Virus record (IMG/VR): IMGVR_UViG_3300037882_004258
Span: 1 to 20,762 of that record
Source of the DNA: a virus
DNA: 20,762 nucleotides
Reading direction: 5' to 3' (one strand)
In this document: piece by piece, positions 14,075 to 19,409 of the stretch
Layout of the letters: each line of letters opens with the position of its first letter
Numbering within the stretch: position 1 is the stretch's first letter
The notes under the pieces: model-generated
What the model was told of the DNA's origin: nothing
What the model saw: only the letters and a program-made list of their open reading frames with translations
Database searches by the model: none
Translations under genes and position numbers: made by a program

Positions 14075-14560
14075 TTATTCTGTCCGCGCCTGCGGGCGGG
14101 GGACGATGTTGCCGTCGACGATCAAATGTCGCGACGCTGACAGCGGGAACATGCGGGCGTACAAACTAAACGCCCACCGCAGCGCGTGTGCGTACTCAAT
14201 TCCGCGCATGCATGCCACCGCGGTAAAATAAGTCACCACAGAGAGACGGTAGTGGATCACCAACCGGCGAGGATTGCCGCCAAAGTCGAACTTGGACGGC
14301 TCGCCAAAATCCTGATCGACGTCAGGCGCGAACTCGAGTGACACATCCGCGATTTCCGGGTAGGCCAGCTTCATGGCTTCGTGCAAAACCGAGAACTTCG
14401 CCTCGCGGGCCTCTGTGTTGCCGCGCCACGGTTTTGAGCGGCGGAACTCGCGAACGGCCTTCACGCATTCTGCGGAAAACATCTGGCCGGGCTCTGCGAC
14501 CACCGGCCCGTTCGCGGTCGCGACCGCAGGGGCGGGCGGGGGTGTGTTTGGTGCGTCCAT
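14075..14560 (-). CDS. Unknown phage protein, possible degenerate metallopeptidase-like fold
   Basis: A 161-residue protein. Residues about 33-60 (AVREFRRSKPWRGNTEAREAKFSVLHEAM) and about 107-140 (RLSVVTYFTAVACMRGIEYAHALRWAF) resemble a group of small phage/bacterial proteins I recall, in which 'RLSVVTYLHEFAH....A.RWSINLF...FPRS' carries an HExxH-type zinc site. Here that site reads TAVAC, so the metal ligands are missing and catalysis is unlikely. The ending SRHLIVDGNIVPRP keeps the basic 'ARL' region. It lies upstream of the amidotransferase in the same unit, with an 84-nt leader holding the hairpin at 14589-14604. Recognition is from memory and moderate at best; it may simply be a novel structural or regulatory protein. 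Confidence 0.6.
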   Translation of the reverse strand: MDAPNTPPPAPAVATANGPVVAEPGQMFSAECVKAVREFRRSKPWRGNTEAREAKFSVLHEAMKLAYPEIADVSLEFAPDVDQDFGEPSKFDFGGNPRRLVIHYRLSVVTYFTAVACMRGIEYAHALRWAFSLYARMFPLSASRHLIVDGNIVPRPQARTE

Positions 14561-14588
14561 TTATATCGTTCCTCTCTCTGGTTTCTCT

Positions 14589-14604
14589 GCCGGTTTCAAC
14601 CGGC
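14589..14604 (-). other. Leader hairpin before the 14075-14560 gene
   Basis: GCCGGT, loop TGAA, ACCGGC: a perfect 6-bp stem with a four-base loop, 30 nt before the ATG. Like the other intergenic hairpins it lacks a T-run. Possible RNase processing or stability element. Confidence 0.5.
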
Positions 14605-14644
14605 GATGATGTATGCAATCTCTGATTAAAAAGCGGGCATGGCT

Positions 14645-14854
14645 TTACGCCAGCATCACCTCCAGATCAGTGCGAATGAAGTGGTTGAAGAATGATTTTG
14701 TTGCGTCCGTGGTGATGGAGTGTTTCCCGTCGTTCTTTTCAGCGTATGCGGTGTGGCCCAATTTGCGGAGTGCGATGGTGATGGTGTTGATTTTGTTTTC
14801 GGAAATGGTGTTTAGAAAAAAGGTGAAGGTTGTGGTTTTGGTCGCGGTCGTCAT
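14645..14854 (-). CDS. Small unknown accessory protein
   Basis: Starting at ATG 14854, with GGAG eight nt upstream and the shared GAAACGACC-ATG box, it encodes 69 residues: MTTATKTTTFTFFLNTISENKIN then a helix and ending FNHFIRTDLEVMLA. An upstream in-frame GTG at 14902 lies inside the predicted leader and is rejected. The composition (Thr/Asn/Lys at the start, then a mixed helix-strand) gives no family. It is the first gene of the unit that ends with the amidotransferase. Such small proteins early in phage accessory units are often host-directed, but nothing here shows that. Confidence 0.65.
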   Translation of the reverse strand: MTTATKTTTFTFFLNTISENKINTITIALRKLGHTAYAEKNDGKHSITTDATKSFFNHFIRTDLEVMLA

Positions 14855-14877
14855 GGTCGTTTCTCCGTTTTGTTTTC

Positions 14878-14896
14878 GGGTCGCGTTTTGCTTCCC
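14878..14896 (-). promoter_or_regulatory. 5' leader hairpin of the 14645-14854 gene unit
   Basis: GGGAAGC (14896-14890), loop AAAAC, GCGACCC (14884-14878): outer GGG/CCC and inner GC/GC pairs with a two-base internal loop. Same place and outer stem as the 10420-10438 hairpin. Confidence 0.5.
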
Positions 14897-14905
14897 ACAC
14901 ACGTA

Positions 14906-14933
14906 TTTATACGCGCATATGCGAAATATGCAA
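14906..14933 (-). promoter_or_regulatory. Promoter of the 14854-13261 accessory unit
   Basis: -35 TTGCAT (14933-14928), 16-nt spacer ATTTCGCATATGCGCG, -10 TATAAA (14911-14906). The spacer and -10 are identical to those of the 16348-16375 promoter. The CGCATATGCG palindrome in the spacer could be an operator. It begins 11 nt after the long amidoligase stop. Confidence 0.78.
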
Positions 14934-14943
14934 GCTCTGTTTT

Positions 14944-16320
14944 TTACAATCTGCGCCGTCTGTGCATCGGAATCGCAGGCGGTGACCGCCGGATGAAATC
15001 TGGCGGGCGCGTGATGGTTGCTGCTGGCGGGCGCGTGATTTCTGCGGGCTGCGGAATGGTGATCTGATTCGGATTGTTGATTGGTGATCGCGTCAGATTT
15101 TGAATTGCCTGTGACAAATGAACCACGATTTCATTCTCAGAAAAACTTGGAACTTCCAACGATATGGGTCTGTCAAAATTCATGTTCTCTGCATTCCGAA
15201 CGATGGTGGCCAACCGTCTGCACTCGCGTCGGATGATGTGAATTTGCGCATGAATGTCGGATTCTGTTGTCGCGTATATGGTGCCCGAACCTACACGATG
15301 GTCGTTGTTTCTGGCTGCTTCCAATTGCGCCAACTGAATGGCCGCTGAACGAATTGTTTGTTCGGGTGTCATTTCAGTTCGCGCACTCAATCCCGTCAAA
15401 TCCGGCGCGGGACGCGAGACGGTCTGCGGTTGTCGTTCGCCGGTGTCGTATTGCTTGGCGAGGCGCCTGAATTCCTCTTTTACTTTTTCCTGCGACAGGT
15501 CGTTCGGGTCAGCAATCCAACCGTATTGAATGCCGTTGTTGATTCGGGCGTACACCTCGCCCCAAGCCAAATACCCGATCAACCGCTCGCACTCGGATTC
15601 GCCCGGACCGTCCTTCATCCACCCGCCCGTTGGCGGCTTCGGATTCCAAACAGGGACGCGTTTGCAGTTCACCGCCCGCTGAACAATTCCGAGGCATACC
15701 TGAATCCAACCGGCGATCTTCACCGGCGATGTGGAACCGGAAAAGCACCGGAACTCGACGGTTCGCTGCCTGGCATTCCGCCTGGTGACGTTGGTCAGAT
15801 TCAGAATGTGATACCGGTCGTCGCCCGAGTGTCGCGTCGCGCTGTCTGGATTCCCGTATGCGCGGATCGAATGGCAGAATGACCCCTGTTCGCGTTTTTT
15901 CGTGCCGGTGATGGCGTACAAACCCCGCTCGCAGTAAGCAGTGATGCCGATCAGGCGTTTAATTTCGTCGCCAGAGTTTGGCCACTCTTCTTTCCACCCG
16001 ATGTGGATGTGAACGCCGCAGGATTTATTGACCGCATGTCCTTTTTGGGTGATCTTGATCATGGCGTCGATCACGTTTTTGATGCCGGGCGCACCGTGCA
16101 GAACGGGCGACGTGATTTCGCATTTCACCATCGGAACCGAATAACCGGAGGTCGAAATCGACCCGTCGTCTTCGGCTTTCCATCCGGATGGCAGATACGG
16201 GATCTGGATTCCAGCGTGATGTGGCCCGATTTCCAGCCGTCCTGCCGGGTCGCGGGTCAAGATGGTGGGCGCGGCGGTCTCACATTCGACTCCAAACGTC
16301 AATTCGTTGGCGTCAATCAT
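14944..16320 (-). CDS. Amidoligase with C-terminal extension (Amidoligase_2 family)
   Basis: A 458-residue protein. Residues 1-292 are an Amidoligase_2 (glutamine-synthetase-like) COOH-NH2 ligase: FGVECE (Glu12, Glu14), CEITSPVL (Glu68), SCGVHIHIGW (His104, His106), RYHILNL (Arg169, His171, Asn174) and TVEFRCFSG (Glu189, Arg191). These acidic, His and Arg residues are the expected metal-, ATP- and substrate-binding set. It should form an amide bond using ATP. Residues about 293-458 are absent from the paralogue at 16570: a helical, Gln/Arg-rich part and a proline-rich tail with TRPP repeats. It is divergent from its paralogue, sharing clear identity throughout the catalytic domain. The substrate is unknown; the tail may recruit it or a partner. 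Confidence 0.9.
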   Translation of the reverse strand: MIDANELTFGVECETAAPTILTRDPAGRLEIGPHHAGIQIPYLPSGWKAEDDGSISTSGYSVPMVKCEITSPVLHGAPGIKNVIDAMIKITQKGHAVNKSCGVHIHIGWKEEWPNSGDEIKRLIGITAYCERGLYAITGTKKREQGSFCHSIRAYGNPDSATRHSGDDRYHILNLTNVTRRNARQRTVEFRCFSGSTSPVKIAGWIQVCLGIVQRAVNCKRVPVWNPKPPTGGWMKDGPGESECERLIGYLAWGEVYARINNGIQYGWIADPNDLSQEKVKEEFRRLAKQYDTGERQPQTVSRPAPDLTGLSARTEMTPEQTIRSAAIQLAQLEAARNNDHRVGSGTIYATTESDIHAQIHIIRRECRRLATIVRNAENMNFDRPISLEVPSFSENEIVVHLSQAIQNLTRSPINNPNQITIPQPAEITRPPAATITRPPDFIRRSPPAIPMHRRRRL

Positions 16321-16347
16321 CGGTTTTTCTCCCCAAATGTTGAGAGA

Positions 16348-16375
16348 TTTATACGCGCATATGCGAAATAATCAA
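16348..16375 (-). promoter_or_regulatory. Promoter of the long amidoligase
   Basis: -35 TTGATT (16375-16370), spacer ATTTCGCATATGCGCG (16 nt), -10 TATAAA (16353-16348). The leader of about 20 nt has a GGGGAG ribosome-binding site before the ATG at 16320 and no hairpin, unlike the other accessory-gene leaders. Confidence 0.78.
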
Positions 16376-16391
16376 GACATTTCCATGCAAT

Positions 16392-16437
16392 TCGGTCAAA
16401 AAAATGTCAAAAATCGGTCAAAAGAAGGCCTTCTTTT
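16392..16437. promoter_or_regulatory. Repeats and palindrome between the divergent amidoligase promoters
   Basis: TCGGTCAAAA occurs twice (16392-16401, 16414-16423) with a related TGTCAAAAA between (16405-16413). They abut a perfect 18-bp palindrome AAAAGAAGGCCTTCTTTT (16420-16437). The span lies between the -35 boxes of two back-to-back promoters, so it may hold operators for a regulator acting on both, or a bidirectional transcription barrier. The remaining bases to 16492 (about 55 nt, AT-rich) show nothing else I can name. Confidence 0.5.
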
Positions 16438-16492
16438 TGGCCAAAAATATGCGATTTTTGAGATAAAAACGACAATTCTCCATAGATAAAGC

Positions 16493-16520
16493 TTGCGTAT
16501 TTATACGCGCCGTATATAAA
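16493..16520 (+). promoter_or_regulatory. Promoter of the short amidoligase
   Basis: -35 TTGCGT (16493-16498), 16-nt spacer containing the TATACG dyad, -10 TATAAA (16515-16520). Downstream, CGCG-AATAA-CGCG (16534-16546) forms a short leader hairpin, followed by a GGGG/AAAACGACC box before the ATG at 16570. Confidence 0.75.
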
Positions 16521-16569
16521 TGTATCTGTGAGACGCGAATAACGCGAACCAAAAACGGGGAAAACGACC

Positions 16570-17451
16570 ATGATCGACGCCAAAGACCTGACATTCGGAA
16601 TTGAGATCGAGACCATCGCGCCGGTGGCACTGACGCAACAGGTGTTTGGCCTGGACGGGCGGTACGCACCCGCCGAATTGACCATTGGCCATTACAAGAA
16701 CGGAATTCAGGTCCCGTACCTTCCGCAGGGGTGGACGGCGGAACGCGACGGGTCGATCAACGACAGCGCGGGACGGCCCTGCGAGATTGTGAGCCCGGTA
16801 TTGAAAGGCGAAGACGGGATCGCGCAGGTGATTCAGGTTTTGAAGACGCTCGAATCCAAAGGCCACAAGGTGGACGCTAGCTGCGGCGTACACGTACACA
16901 TTGGTTGGGATTCAAACATGCCCAGCGACGCGCTGGCCCGCCTGATCACCATCGTCTCCTACTGCGAAAAAGGCCTGTACGCGATCACAGGCACGAAGAG
17001 CCGCGAACGCGGGCGGTTCTGCGCGGGGGTGCGCAAATACAATAACGCCAAGAGCGCCAAGACCAGTCTCGACCGCGACAGATACCACGCGTTGAACCTG
17101 ACCAACCTCGCCAACGGCAACAAGAACACGGTCGAATTCCGCATTTTCTCCGGGTCCACCAGCGCCACCAAGGTGGTCGGCTGGATTCAAGTTTGCCTCG
17201 GATTGGTGCAGCGCGCCGTAAACGGCAAACGCAACCCGAACTGGAATCCCAAAGCGCCCAGCGGCGGATGGAAGAAAGCGGGCGAGGGCCAGAGCGAAAC
17301 CGAGCGCCTGATGGGCTACCTCGCTTGGGGCGATTGTTACAAACGCCTGAACAACGGGCAGGAGTTCGGGTGGATTTCAAACGCGATTGCGCAGGATGAC
17401 GTAAAGAAAGAATTCCGGCGCTTGGCCAAAAAATACGACGAAATGCCATAG
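16570..17451 (+). CDS. Amidoligase (Amidoligase_2 family), short paralogue
   Basis: A 293-residue protein with only the catalytic domain. The signature residues are present: FGIEIE (Glu12, Glu14), CEIVSPVL (Glu72), SCGVHVHIGW (His108, His110), RYHALNL (Arg171, His173, Asn176), TVEFRIFSG (Glu189, Arg191). It is predicted to join a carboxylate to an amine with ATP. Long stretches are shared with the divergent gene at 14944-16320 (for example GWIQVCLG, GYLAWG, EFRRLAK), so the two arose by duplication with inversion. The start MIDAKDLTFG matches the paralogue's MIDANELTFG. In other genomes the family is known next to glutamine-amidotransferase-like or Aig2-like genes; both types are present here. 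Substrate unknown. Confidence 0.92.
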   Translation: MIDAKDLTFGIEIETIAPVALTQQVFGLDGRYAPAELTIGHYKNGIQVPYLPQGWTAERDGSINDSAGRPCEIVSPVLKGEDGIAQVIQVLKTLESKGHKVDASCGVHVHIGWDSNMPSDALARLITIVSYCEKGLYAITGTKSRERGRFCAGVRKYNNAKSAKTSLDRDRYHALNLTNLANGNKNTVEFRIFSGSTSATKVVGWIQVCLGLVQRAVNGKRNPNWNPKAPSGGWKKAGEGQSETERLMGYLAWGDCYKRLNNGQEFGWISNAIAQDDVKKEFRRLAKKYDEMP

Positions 17452-17495
17452 AGAATGGCCAAGAAAATAAATCTGCAATTCCACAAAAACAGATG

Positions 17496-17523
17496 TTGAA
17501 ATTATATACGGCGCGTATATATT
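17496..17523 (+). promoter_or_regulatory. Promoter of the 17571-18633 operon
   Basis: -35 TTGAAA (17496-17501), 16-nt spacer, -10 TATATT (17518-17523). A perfect 8-8 bp inverted repeat TATATACG-GCG-CGTATATA spans the spacer and -10. Preceded by ACAGATG, shared with the 18651 promoter. Confidence 0.78.
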
Positions 17524-17532
17524 GGTGTTTGT

Positions 17533-17551
17533 GGGAACCAAAACGGGTCCC
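17533..17551 (+). promoter_or_regulatory. 5' leader hairpin of the 17571-18633 operon
   Basis: GGGAACC (17533-17539), loop AAAAC, GGGTCCC (17545-17551): six pairs and one mismatch. Same position and outer GGG/CCC pairs as in the 10420 and 14878 leaders, with different inner bases. Confidence 0.55.
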
Positions 17552-17570
17552 GAAAAACGGAGAAACGAAG

Positions 17571-17822
17571 ATGACAAAGACCACGAAAAAAACTGCCAAG
17601 AACGAATTTGAAAACGAGACCAAGATGGCCCAGGCGATTCTGGCGATTGTCAAAAAAGAGATGGGCCTCGATACGCTCGAAACCAGAAACAGCGACAGCC
17701 TCGACTTTCACGAATTCTGCGTCGCGACGATCAAAGACGCGATGATCGCGGCATACAAAGCCGGTGCCGAAAGCAGAAACGAAGAAATCAAAATGATCGT
17801 TCGGTTTAAGACGTCAAAGTAA
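17571..17822 (+). CDS. Small DUF6900-like protein
   Basis: Starting at ATG 17571 (CGGAG about nine nt upstream) it encodes 83 residues, MTKTTKKTAKNEFENETKM and on. The middle, LDTLETRNSDSLDFHEFCVATIKDAMIAAYKAG, matches what I recall as the DUF6900 core, found in phage and plasmid proteins of unknown function. An earlier in-frame ATG at 17493 would start inside the promoter and is rejected. It is the first gene of a three-gene unit with the Zn-ribbon protein and the cyclotransferase. The family number is from memory; the helical, acidic core is clear. Confidence 0.7.
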   Translation: MTKTTKKTAKNEFENETKMAQAILAIVKKEMGLDTLETRNSDSLDFHEFCVATIKDAMIAAYKAGAESRNEEIKMIVRFKTSK

Positions 17823-17847
17823 CCCAACCAAACCAACCAACCAACCA
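17823..17847 (+). repeat. CCAA tetranucleotide repeat in intergenic leader
   Basis: Four to five near-perfect CCAA units, as in CCAACCAACCAACCA, sit between the 17822 stop and the AAAGGA ribosome-binding site. With almost no pairing potential, they may simply keep the leader unstructured; slippage during replication could vary their number. Confidence 0.7.
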
Positions 17848-17864
17848 CAGAAAGGACAACGACC

Positions 17865-18251
17865 ATGATTCACAATGCGATTCTGACCGTCAAAAGCGCC
17901 ACAACGGGCGAACACCGGACTTTCAAGATTTCAACCGTTCCGCCCGACGCGAATTTCGCACCGGGCAAACGGGTCTTGGCGCTTCTGACCGGCCCGGACA
18001 ACACGTCGAACTACACACCGTTCGCGTTCGTGAACGAATTCAACATCATGGTTTGGGCCAAAAAACGCGGCACGATCTTCCAGAGATACGCAGACGTCCT
18101 TCTGGATTTGATGAACGGTGGCGTCAGATACGCCGGGCGGGGTTTCACCATGCACGAGGCGCGGTGCTGCCGCCGGTGTAACCGGCTGCTGACCACGCCT
18201 GAAAGCATCGCGGCGGGCATCGGGCCCGAATGCGCGAAACACGAGAACTAA
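17865..18251 (+). CDS. DUF6011-like protein with C-terminal zinc-binding motif
   Basis: A 128-residue protein starting MIHNAILTVKSATTGEHRTFKIST. The C-terminus has CxxC at Cys102-Cys105 (CRRCNRLLTTPESIAAGIGPEC) with Cys123 and His126 to complete a zinc site; this is the pattern of DUF6011-type proteins ('C..C.r.Lt.peSi..GiGP.C...'). The N-terminal strands look like a small beta domain. Such proteins are common in phages and conjugative elements and may bind DNA or protein. It follows the DUF6900-like gene with a good RBS (AAAGGA) and the shared ACGACC box. The role is not known. Confidence 0.75.
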   Translation: MIHNAILTVKSATTGEHRTFKISTVPPDANFAPGKRVLALLTGPDNTSNYTPFAFVNEFNIMVWAKKRGTIFQRYADVLLDLMNGGVRYAGRGFTMHEARCCRRCNRLLTTPESIAAGIGPECAKHEN

Positions 18252-18279
18252 AAACCGGCCACAGGCCAAGGAGAATACC

Positions 18280-18633
18280 ATGCTAATTTTCGTTTACGGA
18301 ACACTCAAGAATGGCGGGCGGCTGCACTATTGCCTGCGCACCGCAACATTCATCGCGGATGCAAAAACGAAACCCGGATACCAAATGCGCGACAAAGGAT
18401 GGTTCCCGATCATCCACAAGGCAGAAACAGAATCGCATGTGTCCGGTGAGATTTACAAGTGCGACGTCAAAACCGTTCAGACGCTGGATGGAATTGAACT
18501 GTCAGCCGGATATTCACGCGAAGAAATCCAAATCGAAAACTGCCCGTTGGACGAACCTGTTTTTGGGTACGTCTACAACCACGACGCCAGCCGGTTTCCG
18601 GTTATCGAATCGGGTGAATTTAAAGTTCGATAA
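18280..18633 (+). CDS. Aig2/GGCT-family gamma-glutamylcyclotransferase-like protein
   Basis: A 117-residue protein with the fold signature MLIFVYGTLKNGG (YGTLKNG 6-12), VSGEIY (54-59) and LDGIE...Y.R (69-80). Family members open gamma-glutamyl amine or amide bonds, releasing 5-oxoproline; Glu73 is the likely acid-base residue, by position. Length is typical of the YtfP/GGACT group. In this window it could remove or recycle gamma-glutamyl groups made by the amidoligases. It lies last in the 17496-driven unit, 28 nt after the DUF6011-like gene. The YGTL and GE motifs are seen; the link to amidoligase chemistry is inference, supported by the known neighbourhood of Aig2 proteins and Amidoligase_2 genes. 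Confidence 0.87.
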   Translation: MLIFVYGTLKNGGRLHYCLRTATFIADAKTKPGYQMRDKGWFPIIHKAETESHVSGEIYKCDVKTVQTLDGIELSAGYSREEIQIENCPLDEPVFGYVYNHDASRFPVIESGEFKVR

Positions 18634-18650
18634 TTCCTCAGAAACAGATG

Positions 18651-18678
18651 TTGCATTTATACGCGCATAGGTTAAATT
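18651..18678 (+). promoter_or_regulatory. Promoter of the 18739-19409 unit
   Basis: -35 TTGCAT (18651-18656), 16-nt spacer with TATACGCGCATA, -10 TAAATT (18673-18678). ACAGATG precedes it, as at 17496. The -10 is weaker than in the others. Confidence 0.68.
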
Positions 18679-18690
18679 ATGTTTGTGAGA

Positions 18691-18703
18691 CGCGGGTGCC
18701 GCG
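18691..18703 (+). promoter_or_regulatory. 5' leader hairpin of the 18739-19409 unit
   Basis: CGCGG, loop GTG, CCGCG: a perfect 5-bp stem with a three-base loop, about 12 nt after the -10. Same place as the other leader hairpins, followed by CCCAAAAC. Confidence 0.55.
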
Positions 18704-18738
18704 CCCAAAACAAAAACCACGAACGAGAGGAAACGACC

Positions 18739-19077
18739 ATGCGAGAGTACACAAACCCCACGATTTGCGTCGGTGCAAACGCCACCAACAGCCTTTTGCG
18801 CGCGGCGGAATACCAGATTCAGGCGGCTTTCCTGAGCATCCGCGATTCGATCAACGGGACGTACACCACAGAATGCGCCAACGAAATCGCATACGCCTGC
18901 ACCCGGTTCACGACCGCCACGCGCAACACGAACAAACCCGCGAAATTCGCAAAAGAGGTTCGCGACATTCTGCAAGACGCGATGAACATGATGCCCAGCG
19001 CGAACCACGACGCATGGGTGATGGCGCGGCTCGCAGACGATACGCTGCGGGCGGTCTGCCTGACGAACAAAGAGTAA
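18739..19077 (+). CDS. Unknown accessory protein
   Basis: From ATG 18739, with GAGAGG about nine nt upstream and the GAAACGACC box, it encodes 112 residues beginning MREYTNPTICVGANATNSLL. Mostly helical by composition, with the long helix around KFAKEVRDILQDAMNMM; five or so cysteines are scattered without a metal-binding spacing. I do not recognise a family. An in-frame ATG at 18679 would lie just after the -10 box and is rejected. First gene of the 18651-driven unit, followed by the 19146 gene. Confidence 0.65.
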   Translation: MREYTNPTICVGANATNSLLRAAEYQIQAAFLSIRDSINGTYTTECANEIAYACTRFTTATRNTNKPAKFAKEVRDILQDAMNMMPSANHDAWVMARLADDTLRAVCLTNKE

Positions 19078-19094
19078 AACCCACAAACGACAAA

Positions 19095-19119
19095 ACCCGG
19101 CAGGGTGTTCCTGCCGGGT
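19095..19119 (+). other. Strong intergenic hairpin before the 19146 gene
   Basis: ACCCGGCAGG, loop GTGTT, CCTGCCGGGT: a perfect 10-bp stem with a five-base loop, 17 nt after the 19077 stop. No T-run follows. Mirrors the hairpin at 14037-14061 in size, loop length and the CAGG/CCTG top. Confidence 0.6.
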
Positions 19120-19145
19120 GGCCAACACAGACGGGAGAGACGAAC

Positions 19146-19409
19146 ATGGACATGGTAACTTTGGCGAACCGGCTGTTGGCCGGGCCGCAAACAGAAAAGA
19201 TCATCGACGTCGAGTTCGACAGCCGCATGCTGGATTTCAATGCCACCGAGGTGAACGCCCGGTGGCTGACAGAGAAAGGCAAAAATATCTTCCGTAAATA
19301 CTTCGGGCAGGGGGTGATCGACGTCAACATGCGCAAAACGGGCGCGGTGGACTTCCACTCGCACCTGATCCAGAACGGATTTGCGGTCAGGATCAAACCG
19401 AAGGCCTAG
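19146..19409 (+). CDS. Small unknown protein
   Basis: An 87-residue protein starting at ATG 19146 after a GGGAG site. It begins MDMVTLANRLLAGPQTEK and contains IIDVEFDSRMLDFNATEV, ARWLTEKGKNIFRKYFGQ and a C-terminal VDFHSHLIQNGFAVRIKPKA. The mixed helix-strand pattern looks like a compact globular domain, but I do not recognise it. It is convergent with the methyltransferase gene, the two stops overlapping by four bases (19406-19409), and no terminator separates them. Confidence 0.6.
   Translation: MDMVTLANRLLAGPQTEKIIDVEFDSRMLDFNATEVNARWLTEKGKNIFRKYFGQGVIDVNMRKTGAVDFHSHLIQNGFAVRIKPKA

Noticed and set aside
14595-14618. TTGCAT with AGAGA before it, upstream of the 14075-14560 gene, as another shared promoter
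   Set aside because: No -10 box lies 16 nt downstream; that place is the GCCGGT/ACCGGC hairpin.
14855-14902. GTG 14902 as the start of the small accessory gene
   Set aside because: It lies inside the leader hairpin region right after the -10 box; ATG 14854 has the shared ribosome-binding box.
17823-17847. CCAA repeats as a CRISPR or iteron array
   Set aside because: Units are only four bases, without spacers or a leader; simple sequence repeat.
18262-18272. GGCC-ACA-GGCC as a terminator or regulatory hairpin before the cyclotransferase gene
   Set aside because: Only 4 bp with a three-base loop and no T-run; too weak to call.
18648-19145. Plus-strand frame running from the 18651 promoter into the 19146 gene as one long gene
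   Set aside because: It is out of frame with the better-supported 18739-19077 gene, and a good RBS and ATG exist at 19146.
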